A stretch of DNA of 64,000 nt, taken from positions 228,495-292,494 of the forward strand of contig JAUIKS010000015.1 in NCBI GenBank assembly GCA_030430565.1. Reading direction: 5' to 3'. This DNA comes from Polyangia bacterium. GTDB taxonomy: Bacteria > Myxococcota_A > Polyangia > Nannocystales > Nannocystaceae. The translations under genes were made by a program, and so were the position numbers. Shown piece by piece: positions 8,329 to 16,781 of this stretch. The notes beneath the pieces were generated by a model, which saw only the letters and a program-made list of their open reading frames with translations, was not told the DNA's origin and made no database searches. How positions within the stretch are numbered: the stretch's first letter is position 1; the number at the start of each line of letters is the position of its first letter.

Positions 8329-9101
8329 CCGTAGCGCGCGAGCAGCTCTCCGCAGATCCGCGCGACCGCGACCTCGTCGACGCGCGGCCGCGCGCCCGTC
8401 GGCGCCGGGTTGACGCGCGCGCGGGTGTCGAGCGCGGCGAGCCCGGGCGCGGGATCCAGCCCGAGCGCCGACAGGGCCTCGCGGACAGCCTCGTCACGCG
8501 TCTCAGCCCGGGTCGAGAACACGTCCTCGTAGCGCACGCGGCGGTAGCGGCAGCGCGCGCGCGCGCCGAAGCGCGCCTCGAGCTGCTCGTTGCAGTCGCG
8601 CCACCGCCACAGCGCGCGCTCGAGCGCCGGCAGCGTCGACCAGCGTGGCGGTCTGTTTATTGGGACAGGTTTACTGAAGGGGACGACGTCGACGAGGTAG
8701 CGGCGGTAGCCCGAGGCTTTGAACGTCTCGATCGACGGCGCCCAGGTCCGCGGGTCACGAACCATATGCAGCACGCGCAGCGGCGCGTCGAGCCCGGCGA
8801 CGAGATCGAGCGTGGTCGTCATCAGCGGGTTGATCTCGATGTAGCGCTCGCCAGGGCCGAGCCGCCGAAGACGTCGCGCGAGCGCCGACTCGAACAGCGC
8901 GCGCAGCCCTGCGGTCCCGCAGCCGAGTTGATTGCGGAGGTTGCCGGCGACGAGCAGCGCCCGCGACGGCGGCGGCTCGTGCACGCAGCGCGCCCGTGCG
9001 TACGCCCGCCCGATCAGCCGGCTCAAGAACACGGTGCCCGTGCGACCGGTCGAGAGCACGAAGGCCAGCTCGCGCGTGACACGACGCGGACGCGATCTCA
9101 C
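8307..9101 (-). CDS. sulfotransferase family protein
   Basis: The 264-residue protein has the PAPS-binding P-loop STGRTGTVFLSRL near the N-terminus and the second phosphate motif HMVRDPRTWAPS near the middle, the pattern of PAPS-dependent sulfotransferases acting on carbohydrate, lipid or protein. A helix LPALERALWRWRDCNEQLEARF and the strand YRRVRYEDVF complete the fold. GTG at 9101 is the start because it overlaps the stop of the upstream membrane protein as GTGA, giving translational coupling; upstream sequence in this frame is only antisense to that gene. Acceptor inferred to be the product of the neighbouring glycosyltransferase genes. Confidence 0.8.
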   Translation of the reverse strand: MRSRPRRVTRELAFVLSTGRTGTVFLSRLIGRAYARARCVHEPPPSRALLVAGNLRNQLGCGTAGLRALFESALARRLRRLGPGERYIEINPLMTTTLDLVAGLDAPLRVLHMVRDPRTWAPSIETFKASGYRRYLVDVVPFSKPVPINRPPRWSTLPALERALWRWRDCNEQLEARFGARARCRYRRVRYEDVFSTRAETRDEAVREALSALGLDPAPGLAALDTRARVNPAPTGARPRVDEVAVARICGELLARYGYAPGKR

Positions 9102-10126
9102 GACGCCTCCGACGGCTCGGGTCGCGCGATCGCCTCTCTCACCGAGACGCCCAGGAGCGCGGCGAACACCCAGCCGACGCCGAAGGTGAAGAGGAACACG
9201 AGCAGGTGCCACGCGATCGCGAAGGAGGCCGCGTGCCCGCGCTCGACCGACCACAGCACGAGCACCGCCTGCGCCGACAGCTCGAAGGGGCCGAAGAAGC
9301 CCGGCGTCGGCAGGACGAGCGTCCCCGCGATCACGGCGGTCGCCAGGGTGAGCGCCAACGCGGGCGAGCGGGGGAGCCCTGGATAGGCCCAGAGCATCGC
9401 CCAGGCCGTCGCGACCGTCGCGAGCCAGACCGCGGCGGAGACCGCCGCGACCGCGAGCAGGCGCGCGGGCGAGCGGCTCAAGCCGCGCAGCGCGGCGCGC
9501 ATCCGCAGGACGAAGTCGGCCGCCGGCTCGCCAACGCCCGGGACCCGGCGGAGGATCGACGCGACGCGCTCGCCCCCGAGCAGCAGCGCGAGCAGGGCCG
9601 CGAGCGCCGTCGCCACCACCGCGCCGACCGAGCGCGTCGCCGCCGACACCACGTCCACGCCGCCCGGCAGCGCGAGCGCGCCGCTCGGCTGCTCGACCAG
9701 CAGCGTCGCCGCGAGCAAGAGGCCGATGAGCGCGAGCAGGTCGAAGGTCCGCTCGACCACGACCGCGCCTGTCCCCTCGGCCACGCTCACCCCCTCGCGC
9801 GCGAGCAGCCACGGGCGCGCGGCCTCGCCCAGGCGCAGCGGGAGCGTCGTGATCGCCATGAAGCCGATCGCCGTGATCGCGAGCTGCCGCCCGAAGCCCG
9901 GGCGCGAGCGCGGCGCGAGGATCCAGTGCATCCGCGCGGCGCGGAGCAGCTGCTGGGTCGCGAGGATCGCTACGCAGACCGCGAGCCAGCGCAGGTCGAG
10001 CGTCGCGTAGGCCGACCACGCCAGCGCCGGGTCGAGGTCGCGGAGCACGTAGAGCAGGGTGGCGGCGGAGACCACCAAGAGCGCCGCCATACGCAGCCAA
10101 GGGGAGCGGAGCGTCTTTCTCAGCAC
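9098..10126 (-). CDS. LPG synthase TM / flippase-like membrane protein (UPF0104)
   Basis: The 342-residue protein has about eight membrane segments and matches the lysylphosphatidylglycerol synthase transmembrane (AglD/UPF0104) family: the N-terminal AWSAYATLDLRWLAVC, the motif FMAITTLPLRLGEAARPWLL, VVVERTFDLLALIGLL, and PTPGFFGPFELSAQAVL near the C-terminus. The soluble aminoacyl-transfer domain of MprF is absent, so it is the membrane half alone, often proposed to flip or help transport lipid-linked intermediates. It is coupled to the sulfotransferase gene through a GTGA overlap and is divergent from a DPM-like glycosyltransferase, 88 bases away. Confidence 0.88.
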   Translation of the reverse strand: MLRKTLRSPWLRMAALLVVSAATLLYVLRDLDPALAWSAYATLDLRWLAVCVAILATQQLLRAARMHWILAPRSRPGFGRQLAITAIGFMAITTLPLRLGEAARPWLLAREGVSVAEGTGAVVVERTFDLLALIGLLLAATLLVEQPSGALALPGGVDVVSAATRSVGAVVATALAALLALLLGGERVASILRRVPGVGEPAADFVLRMRAALRGLSRSPARLLAVAAVSAAVWLATVATAWAMLWAYPGLPRSPALALTLATAVIAGTLVLPTPGFFGPFELSAQAVLVLWSVERGHAASFAIAWHLLVFLFTFGVGWVFAALLGVSVREAIARPEPSEAS

Positions 10127-10214
10127 GCGGCGGCGGTCACGATATCACGGCGCGCCTTGGTTGCCGCCGGCGCGCCGCCCGTGCTACTCGAGCTCCGCAG
10201 GCAGGTTGCTGGCG

Positions 10215-11291
10215 ATGTCTCCCTCGACGGTCGAGCTCGTGCAGACGCGGGAGCACGCGCCGCGGCTCGCGGTCGTCATCCCCTGCTTCAAGGTCCGCGC
10301 GCACGTCGTCGACGTCATACGGCAGATCGGCCCGTGGGCGACGCGTGTCTACTGCGTCGACGACGCCTGCCCCGAGGGCAGCGGCGCGCTGATCGAGCAG
10401 GAATTCGCCGGCGACGAGCGCGTGCGCGTGCTCTTCCACGAGCGCAACCGCGGCGTCGGGGCGGCGATGATCACGGGCTACCGCGCCGCGCTCGAGGACG
10501 GCGCCGACGTGCTGATCAAGATCGACGGCGACGGGCAGATGGACCCCCGGCTCGCGCCCCAGCTCGCGCGGCCGATCCTCGCGGGCGAGGCCGACTACGT
10601 CAAAGGCAACCGCTTCTTCGACGCCGGCACGGTCTCGGCGATGCCGACGCTGCGGCTGCTCGGCAACGCCGGGCTCTCGCTGCTGACCAAGGTCTCGACC
10701 GGCTACTGGAACCTGTTCGACGCGACCAACGGCTTCACCGCGCTGCACGCCAAGGTCGCGCGCGAGCTCCCGCTCGACAAGCTGCACCCGCGCTACTTCT
10801 TCGAGTCGGACATGCTGTTTCGCCTCGCGATCATCCGCGCGAAGATCGTCGAACTGCCGATGACTGCGGTCTACGGCGACGAGCGCAGCAACCTCAGCGA
10901 GCTGCGCTCGCTGCTGACCTTCCCGCTGCTGCACACCCGCAACCTGCTGAAGCGGATCCTGTACAACTACTTCCTGCGCGGCTTCGGGCCCGCCTCGCTG
11001 CTGCTGGTCGCCGGCGTCATCCTGCTCGGCTTCGGCATGGTGTTCGGGACGCTGGCGTGGATCGGGAGCGCCCGCAGCGGGGTGCCGGCGAGCGCCGGGA
11101 CCGTGATGCTCGCCGCGCTGCCGACCCTCGGCGGGTTCCAGTCGCTGCTCACCTTCGGGCTGCTCGACGTCATGAGCACGCCGACCCAGACGCTGCACAG
11201 CCGGATTCACAGGGTACGCCGGCTGCAGGACCAGCTCACCGCGGCCCCAGCCCCCGCGTCGCTCCCGAGCCAGACCGGCTCAGCCGAGTGA
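10215..11291 (+). CDS. family 2 glycosyltransferase, dolichyl-phosphate mannose synthase-like
   Basis: The protein has 358 residues. Residues 15-250 form a GT-A domain: LAVVIPCFK, the nucleotide acid pair CVDDACPEG, ERNRGVGAAMITGY, the metal-binding DGDGQMDP (104-111), and YFFESDMLFRLAI. After about residue 260 come hydrophobic segments (PASLLLVAGVILLGFGMVF, VMLAALPTLGGFQSLLTFGLL), as in DPM1-type enzymes that load sugars on polyprenyl phosphate. A lipid-linked sugar made here could feed the GT-C-like proteins on both sides (inference). The ATG at 10215 was chosen because upstream codons fall in the divergent promoter. Its last 12 bases overlap the convergent gene. Confidence 0.9.
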   Translation: MSPSTVELVQTREHAPRLAVVIPCFKVRAHVVDVIRQIGPWATRVYCVDDACPEGSGALIEQEFAGDERVRVLFHERNRGVGAAMITGYRAALEDGADVLIKIDGDGQMDPRLAPQLARPILAGEADYVKGNRFFDAGTVSAMPTLRLLGNAGLSLLTKVSTGYWNLFDATNGFTALHAKVARELPLDKLHPRYFFESDMLFRLAIIRAKIVELPMTAVYGDERSNLSELRSLLTFPLLHTRNLLKRILYNYFLRGFGPASLLLVAGVILLGFGMVFGTLAWIGSARSGVPASAGTVMLAALPTLGGFQSLLTFGLLDVMSTPTQTLHSRIHRVRRLQDQLTAAPAPASLPSQTGSAE

Positions 11292-12617
11292 GTCGAGCTT
11301 ATTCTGCGCGAAGGTCAGCGCCTCGCCCTCGAGCTGGATCATGCGAATCGGGACGCGCAGCTTGCCGCTCTTGAGCACGTAGGGCGACCAGAACTCCCAC
11401 AGGATCTCGCCGTCGCGCTGGATCTCGATCACGCGCCCGGTCTGCGAGTCGGTGACGAGGATGTGCTCGTCCTCGAGCAGCTGCGCGAGGCCCCGCATGC
11501 TCGAGAAGAACGGATCCTCGTCGCTGCCCTTGTACTCCCACCGGATCGCGCCGTCCTCACGCGGGTCGATCTCGAGCACCCGCGACCACTTGCGCCGCAT
11601 CCCGTTGTCGAAGATCAGCAGGTTCCCGCTGGGCAGCTGCGAGGGGTCGTGGGGCTTGTCGAGCTCGCCGACGCCCCAGACCCACTTGATGTCGCCGGTC
11701 TCGTGGTCGATGACCGCGACGGTGTCGAGCTCGCGGAACGCGGTGATGAAGTCGCCCTGCGCGAGCCGCCCCGCGACCTCGACCGTGACGAAGTCCGCGG
11801 TGTTCGAGTGGATCAGGTCCGCGACGGCCTCGCGCTTCTTGCCCCGCAGCCGCTTGCGCCGCTTCACGAGGGCGTCGAGCGCCTGCTTCCCGAGGGGGTG
11901 CTCGGCGAGCTTCTCGAAGAACCTAAACTCGCGCTCGAGCTCGCCCTCGGGCGAGATCACGGCGACGCCGTTGTCGTAGTAGGGCAGCGTCACGCCGTCG
12001 TGGGTGAGCTCCCCTCGCTCCTCCGTGAGCACCCAGAGCTTGCCGTCGGGCGCGAACGCGAAGTCGTGATGAAAGCGCCCCTCGAGGCCCCAGACCTTGT
12101 TGTTGTCCCAGTCCAGCTTGACCAGGCCCGCGCGCGCGTTGACGGCGTACAGGTAGCCGTCGGCGGACAGCTTAGCGATCGCCCAGCCGCGCTCCGAGCT
12201 GCTCGGGAAGTCGCTCTTCCACTCGCGCAGCACCTTGCCCTCGCGGTTGATCAGCCGGGCCTCGCGCAGCAGCTTGCCGCCGCTCGCCTTGCGGTACTTC
12301 TTGCCCCAAGCGCACGGGTTATAGAGGCTCAGCGCCGGCCGCACGCGATCCTTGAGGTGCTTGGTGACGTTGATCTTCTTGCGGTCCTGCTCCCGGATCT
12401 CGACCGCGCCGATGTAGCCCAGCGAGGCGAGCTCGCGGGCCTTGGCCTGGCTCTTCGTCCTGGTGCGCGGCGACGCCTTCGACTCGGCGCCGTCGGCCGC
12501 GCCAGGGTCCTTCGCTTGGTTCTCGAGGACGCCGGTCGCCAGCAGGATCCCGGCGAGTCCGCCGACCGCCACGCCGACCCCGACGATCGTGCCGAGCACG
12601 CTCTTTAGCGCTGACAT
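11280..12617 (-). CDS. membrane-anchored arylsulfotransferase-like beta-propeller
   Basis: The 445-residue protein has a single N-terminal membrane anchor (residues 8-30) and then a repetitive beta structure of the ASST/PQQ-like kind: REARLINREGKVLREWKS, HHDFAFAPDGKLWVLTEE, VAVIDHETGDIKWVWG, PHDPSQLPSGNLLIFDNGM, EDEHILVTDSQTGRVIEIQRDGEILWEF. Such proteins are periplasmic and include PAPS-independent aryl sulfotransferases that move sulfate between phenols. The family His residues appear in HHDF and KPHDPSQ, but catalysis cannot be asserted. No ribosome site is obvious; the ATG at 12617 directly precedes the anchor. Confidence 0.75.
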   Translation of the reverse strand: MSALKSVLGTIVGVGVAVGGLAGILLATGVLENQAKDPGAADGAESKASPRTRTKSQAKARELASLGYIGAVEIREQDRKKINVTKHLKDRVRPALSLYNPCAWGKKYRKASGGKLLREARLINREGKVLREWKSDFPSSSERGWAIAKLSADGYLYAVNARAGLVKLDWDNNKVWGLEGRFHHDFAFAPDGKLWVLTEERGELTHDGVTLPYYDNGVAVISPEGELEREFRFFEKLAEHPLGKQALDALVKRRKRLRGKKREAVADLIHSNTADFVTVEVAGRLAQGDFITAFRELDTVAVIDHETGDIKWVWGVGELDKPHDPSQLPSGNLLIFDNGMRRKWSRVLEIDPREDGAIRWEYKGSDEDPFFSSMRGLAQLLEDEHILVTDSQTGRVIEIQRDGEILWEFWSPYVLKSGKLRVPIRMIQLEGEALTFAQNKLDSLG

Positions 12618-12694
12618 GAACGAAGGGACTATTGCTGGCGGCTCGCCGCAGTGTCAAGCGCGCGGCCTGCTCGACGCGCGTCGACGTGATGATC

Positions 12695-13189
12695 CTAGTC
12701 GCTCGTCGGCGGTACGCCGTACTCCGGCTGCGGTCCGGTCGTGCCGGGTATGGCGTCCGTCGTCGTCCCCGTGGTGGTGCCGCTCGTCGTCGCGGGGACG
12801 CCGTAGTCAGGCTCGCTCGAGGTCGCGGGCGTGCCGTACTCCGGCTCGAAGGTCGTCGCGGTCACGGTCCCGTTGGTCGTCGTCGTCGTGCCGCCCGCGG
12901 TGCCGCCCGCGGTCGTGCCGGCGGTCGTCGACGACGTCCCGGTGGTCGTCGTGTCGGTGTCGGTGTCCGTCGAGGTCGAGGTCTGCGAGTCCGACTCCGT
13001 CGCGGGCACGCCGTACTCCGGCTCACCGCCGCCGCTGCAGCCGGCCAGCGCGAGGCCCATCAGCACCGCGCTCGCGGTCTGACGGATCCGTCCGCTGCGA
13101 TCGCGGAGCGCCGCGCCGCAGTGCGGGCAGCTCGACTCGTTGCTCTTGACATGAACGCTGCAGGACGGACAGGCGACAAACCTCGGCAT
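12695..13189 (-). CDS. zinc-ribbon, TM, then PEYGVP-repeat low-complexity protein
   Basis: The 164-residue protein starts with a zinc ribbon (Cys7, Cys10, Cys21, Cys24), followed by a hydrophobic segment (39-50) ending LALAGC at Cys51, and a Thr/Ser/Asp-rich exterior part with four copies of a nine-residue unit of the form E-P-E-Y-G-V-P-A-T at 56-64, 115-123, 126-134 and 154-162. The start at 13189 is set by GGAG seven bases upstream. A cytosolic zinc ribbon joined through a membrane segment to a repeat tail is unusual; whether Cys51 is lipidated with 50 residues before it is unclear. Function unknown. Confidence 0.75.
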   Translation of the reverse strand: MPRFVACPSCSVHVKSNESSCPHCGAALRDRSGRIRQTASAVLMGLALAGCSGGGEPEYGVPATESDSQTSTSTDTDTDTTTTGTSSTTAGTTAGGTAGGTTTTTNGTVTATTFEPEYGTPATSSEPDYGVPATTSGTTTGTTTDAIPGTTGPQPEYGVPPTSD

Positions 13190-13299
13190 GACAAACTCCG
13201 GGACTGTAGTAGAAGCGCCGCGCCAACAACCGCTCGCGGCTGGCGCCGAGTATAGAGCCTCGGCGCGACGCGTGTCACGGCGGCCGCGCGGCCGCAGGG

Positions 13300-15603
13300 T
13301 CACGGTCGCGGCGTGAGCCAGTAGAAGCCGAGCTCGACCGCGTCGACTCGATCGGCCGCCAGGCGCATCGCTACCGCGGGGTGCTGCTCGGTCGAAATCG
13401 AGAACGTGAGCGCCGGCTCTAGCTCGTAGCGCGCGCGCAACCGCTGCAGCAGCGGCCGCTCGTAGCTGCGCGCCGCCATCCCTGCGCTGATCTCCTCGGG
13501 CGCGAAGCTGTGCAGCGTGACGCCGAGGTAGACCAACACGCGCTCGTGCTCGAGCCGCGTCGTCTCGAGGGCGAGCAGATCATCGAGCCGCGCGACGATC
13601 GGCGCCTGCCCGCGCGCCCGCATCGCCGCGCGGTACGGCGCCATGGGGAAGAACGCCTCGACCGGATCGCTGCGCAGCTGGATCCCCTTCGGGGGCGGCA
13701 GGATCACCGGCGGCAGCACCAGCGCGTCGTGCTCTGGGAGCGCGGCGAAGCTGCGCTCGAGCGCCGCGACCTCGCGCCCCAGCGCCCGCGAGCCGCGGGT
13801 GAACGCGAGCCCCTCGTAGGCGGTCGGGATCGCGACGACGCACAGCCCCGCGAGCCCGAGCCGAAGCGCCCACGCCGGCGCGCGATGAACATGACTCTTA
13901 AGCCACGTGACTAAGAGCGCCGCGCCGAGGCCCGCGAGCGCCGCGAACCACAGGAGCGCCGGGTAGCCGTGGATGAAGCGCGTCGGGTAGCCCTCGGTGA
14001 AGCTCACGACCTGCAGCGTCAGCGGGATGTCGGTCGCGAGCAGGAGGTAGACGAAGGGGACGTCGACGCGCGCGCGCCGACGCGCGAGCCCGACGACCCC
14101 GAGCAGCGCGAGGATCCCCAGCGGCGCGGGCGTCAGCCGGTAATCAAAGTAGAGCAGGCTGCTCAGCAGCCACCACAAGAGGCGCCCCAGCGGCTGGTCG
14201 AAGCGATCGGCTCCGTCGCCGCGGACGATGCGGTTCGCCAGCACGTCGAGGAAGGTCGGCGCCACGAGCAGCGCGAACACCAGCACGCCGAGCCCGAGCC
14301 CGAGCCCGAGCGCGACCGAGCGCCGCGCGCCCTCGCCCCGCGGTCGCCAGCACAGCGGGACGAGCACGACGAGGGGCGCGAGCGCGAGGCACACCAAGTT
14401 GCCGAGCACCGCGAGCGCGAACAAGACGGCCGCCGCGAGCGCGTCGGCGATCCGGCCGCGCGCGGCGAAGCGCGTCGCCGCGACCCCAGCCGCGAGCACG
14501 CAGACCACGTTGTACGGCCAGAGGATCCCGCTGGTCGCGGTCCGCAGCATGAGCGGGTGAAACGCGGCGAAGCCGGCCGCCCAGATCGCGGCGCTCGCCG
14601 CCAGCGCGCGCGTCGACGCGTCGACCGGACCGGCGACGCGGACGACGCGTCGGATCAGCGCGTAGAGCAGCGTGATCGCGAGCGCGCTGCAGGCGACGCT
14701 CATGATCCCGTTGCCGTACGACCCGGGCGGCACCAGCTGCAAGAGGAGCCCGTAGACGTGAAAGATCGGCGCGCTGAAGGCTCCGCGGACATCCTCGTCA
14801 CAGGTGAGCGAGCGCGCGCACTCGCAGCGCGCGACGTAGGTGTTGTGGTCGTGGATCGGGAGGAAGTCGGGCAGCGCCGCGCACAGCCCGAGAAAGCCCG
14901 CGATCACCAGCAGCAAGGGCGCGTGTCGACGCAGGTCCTCGAGCAGCGCGCGGCGGCGTCGGTACAGCCGAGCCGCCGCGCACGCCAGCGCCCACAGCAG
15001 CGCGTAGGCGAGCGCGAGCCGAGCGCTCCAGCGCTGCGCGGGGTCGAAGTCGCCGTAGGTCCACTGCCCGGTGTCATGGAGCCGCGCGACCCCGGGCGTC
15101 GGCTCGGGGGGTCGCTCGATCTTCTTCCACACCGTATCCGCGATCGCGTCACGACGACGCGTGAGCGCCTCCGCGCGCGCGCGCGCGGCCGCCTCGGCCT
15201 CGGCGCTGCACGCAGGATCGCAGCGCAACGCCACCGCGTCCGCGATCGCGCGCGACCCCGCGGCCTCCAGCGCGGCGCCCGGCGCCCCGACGACCAGCGT
15301 CATCGACGGCCCCGCGTCATCACCCTCGAACACGCGCACGCGCAGCACGTCGCGCTCGATCGCTACGCCGAAGCGCGGCGCCTCCTCGCCCGCGGGCGTC
15401 GCCTCCTCGAGCGCCGCGCGGATCATCTCCGTGATCGCGGCGTCGTGGCCGGGCGTGATGACGTGTGGAGACGGTGCCGCCGCGGCGCGCCTTGGGGCGC
15501 CGAGCGTCAGCGCCGCGAGCGTCAGCGCGAGGGCGAGCCATCGCGAGAAGATCAACAGCGTCGCCCTAGCGCGGGCGGACGAGGTGCGGACGAGGTTCGT
15601 CAC
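13300..15603 (-). CDS. exported-domain plus polytopic membrane protein, GT-C-like
   Basis: The 767-residue protein starts with a signal-like hydrophobic segment (LLIFSRWLALALTLAALTLGA, Ala-rich cleavage region). About 180 mostly soluble residues follow (ITEMIRAALEEATPAGEEAPRFGVAIERD), then many membrane segments from about residue 190 to 640 and a soluble C-terminus. FLPIHDHNTYVAR after the second membrane helix, with a His/Asp cluster in the first large loop, recalls GT-C enzymes. It is the second such protein in the cluster. I chose the GTG at 15603, which opens the hydrophobic segment; earlier codons are antisense to the neighbour. Residue order YERPLLQRLRARYEL to the end resembles the C-terminal part of mannosyltransferase-type proteins. 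Donor and acceptor unknown. Confidence 0.7.
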   Translation of the reverse strand: MTNLVRTSSARARATLLIFSRWLALALTLAALTLGAPRRAAAAPSPHVITPGHDAAITEMIRAALEEATPAGEEAPRFGVAIERDVLRVRVFEGDDAGPSMTLVVGAPGAALEAAGSRAIADAVALRCDPACSAEAEAAARARAEALTRRRDAIADTVWKKIERPPEPTPGVARLHDTGQWTYGDFDPAQRWSARLALAYALLWALACAAARLYRRRRALLEDLRRHAPLLLVIAGFLGLCAALPDFLPIHDHNTYVARCECARSLTCDEDVRGAFSAPIFHVYGLLLQLVPPGSYGNGIMSVACSALAITLLYALIRRVVRVAGPVDASTRALAASAAIWAAGFAAFHPLMLRTATSGILWPYNVVCVLAAGVAATRFAARGRIADALAAAVLFALAVLGNLVCLALAPLVVLVPLCWRPRGEGARRSVALGLGLGLGVLVFALLVAPTFLDVLANRIVRGDGADRFDQPLGRLLWWLLSSLLYFDYRLTPAPLGILALLGVVGLARRRARVDVPFVYLLLATDIPLTLQVVSFTEGYPTRFIHGYPALLWFAALAGLGAALLVTWLKSHVHRAPAWALRLGLAGLCVVAIPTAYEGLAFTRGSRALGREVAALERSFAALPEHDALVLPPVILPPPKGIQLRSDPVEAFFPMAPYRAAMRARGQAPIVARLDDLLALETTRLEHERVLVYLGVTLHSFAPEEISAGMAARSYERPLLQRLRARYELEPALTFSISTEQHPAVAMRLAADRVDAVELGFYWLTPRP
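13889..13908. repeat. dispersed 20-bp palindrome, copy 4
   Basis: 14 of 18 match. Inside the second GT-C-like gene. Confidence 0.75.
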
Positions 15604-15665
15604 GGGCGCGTCGTCGACGAGACAAGAATAGCGGAAACCCGCCGCGCGCGGAGCTGCCCCCCGCG

Positions 15666-16775
15666 CTACTCGAATTCGACCCGCACGAGCGGGAACTCGG
15701 TCCCGAACCAGCCGGTCGTCGGCCGCGAGTACGTCAGGTACTGAACCCGCCCGCCCTCCTCGGCGAACTCCGCGTGATGCACGACGTCGTAGGGCGCGTG
15801 CTCGCCGGGCTCGCGGTGCAGCGTGGTCGGTTGCGACCACGGCCCGGTCAGCGCGGGCGCGGCGCGAGCGACGATCTCGTGCGTGAGCGGCGGCGAGTAG
15901 ATCGCCAACCACCCGCCGTGGTGCTCGCTGCGCGAGACGTCCATGATCGGCGCGCCCTCGAACAGCTTCGCCGCGTCCCCCAGCTCCGCGCTCCAGCCCG
16001 CGCCGTCCCAGAACCTCCACGCGGCGCGGTCGAGCACGTCCGCCGGCGCGACCTGGGCGAGTCGACAGGGATGACCCGAGCCCGCCTCGTCGCACGCGAA
16101 CACGTGCAGCAGGCCGTCCTCGACGTTCGCGCCCAGGCCCCAGCTCGGCTCGCCCTCGACGAACAGCAGGTCCGGGTGCTCCGCGCTCGCGTCGATCACC
16201 GGTCGCTGGGGCAGCTCGTCGAAGACCTCCCAAAGCGCCACGGACTGGCCGACCCCGCGGAAGTTGAACGCGCCGGGCTCGGCGTAGATCAGGGTGTAGA
16301 ACACCAGCGCGCGCCCGCCCTGCGCGTCCCAGACCAGGTCGCTGGGCCAGACCGCCCAGCGCGCGCCGCAGGGCTCCTCGAGACAATCGTCGCCGCGGTG
16401 CGCGTCGTTGAACAGCTGCTCGTCCGGCGTCGGCGGGATCAGGTGCCGTGGCGCGCCGGCGGCGTCGGGCATCTCCGCGAAGCCGCCGAGCCCATCCCGC
16501 GCATCGAGCTGGTCGGTGAACGAGAACGAATTGTGATGCCAGTTGTCCCCGAGCTCGTCCTCGACCGTGAGCACCGTGTCGCCGTAGATCCAGACGGAGC
16601 GGTCAAAGATCCGCGCGCTGTAGCCCCCGTCACGCCCCTCGATCAGCGGGCTCGACTCGACGATCGCGATCTCCTCGGCCGCGCGCAGCTGCGGCCCCGC
16701 CGGGGTGCAGCCGACCAGCGCGAGGCACGAGGCCCCCGCCGCGATCCCGACGCGTCCGGTCGTCGACACACCCAC
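15666..16775 (-). CDS. DUF4185-like lipoprotein, predicted beta-propeller
   Basis: The 369-residue protein has lipobox LALVGC (Cys23), followed by blade-like repeats: the DUF4185 hallmark VWIYGDTVL, then LVWDAQGGRALVFYTLIY, PSWGLGANVEDGLLHVFACDE, GGWLAIYSPPL, VQYLTYSRPTTGWFG. DUF4185 and related five-bladed propellers include glycan-active enzymes, but most are uncharacterised. GTG starts at 16775 and 16769 are both possible. The start lies only six bases from the ATG of the divergent gene, so promoters of the two must lie inside each other's coding regions or one start is wrong. Confidence 0.75.
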   Translation of the reverse strand: MGVSTTGRVGIAAGASCLALVGCTPAGPQLRAAEEIAIVESSPLIEGRDGGYSARIFDRSVWIYGDTVLTVEDELGDNWHHNSFSFTDQLDARDGLGGFAEMPDAAGAPRHLIPPTPDEQLFNDAHRGDDCLEEPCGARWAVWPSDLVWDAQGGRALVFYTLIYAEPGAFNFRGVGQSVALWEVFDELPQRPVIDASAEHPDLLFVEGEPSWGLGANVEDGLLHVFACDEAGSGHPCRLAQVAPADVLDRAAWRFWDGAGWSAELGDAAKLFEGAPIMDVSRSEHHGGWLAIYSPPLTHEIVARAAPALTGPWSQPTTLHREPGEHAPYDVVHHAEFAEEGGRVQYLTYSRPTTGWFGTEFPLVRVEFE

Positions 16776-16781
16776 TCGAGC

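Noticed and set aside
2772..8684. Shared segment GTTTA-TGAAGGGGACG-like in the glutaredoxin and sulfotransferase genes
   Set aside because: Only about ten bases are exact, and each is explained by coding for unrelated residues; kept out as likely chance.
13969..15744. Plus-strand frame of 591 codons opposite the second GT-C-like gene
   Set aside because: Arg/Asp/Glu/Gln-rich sequence mirroring the codons of a membrane protein; no domain or ribosome site.
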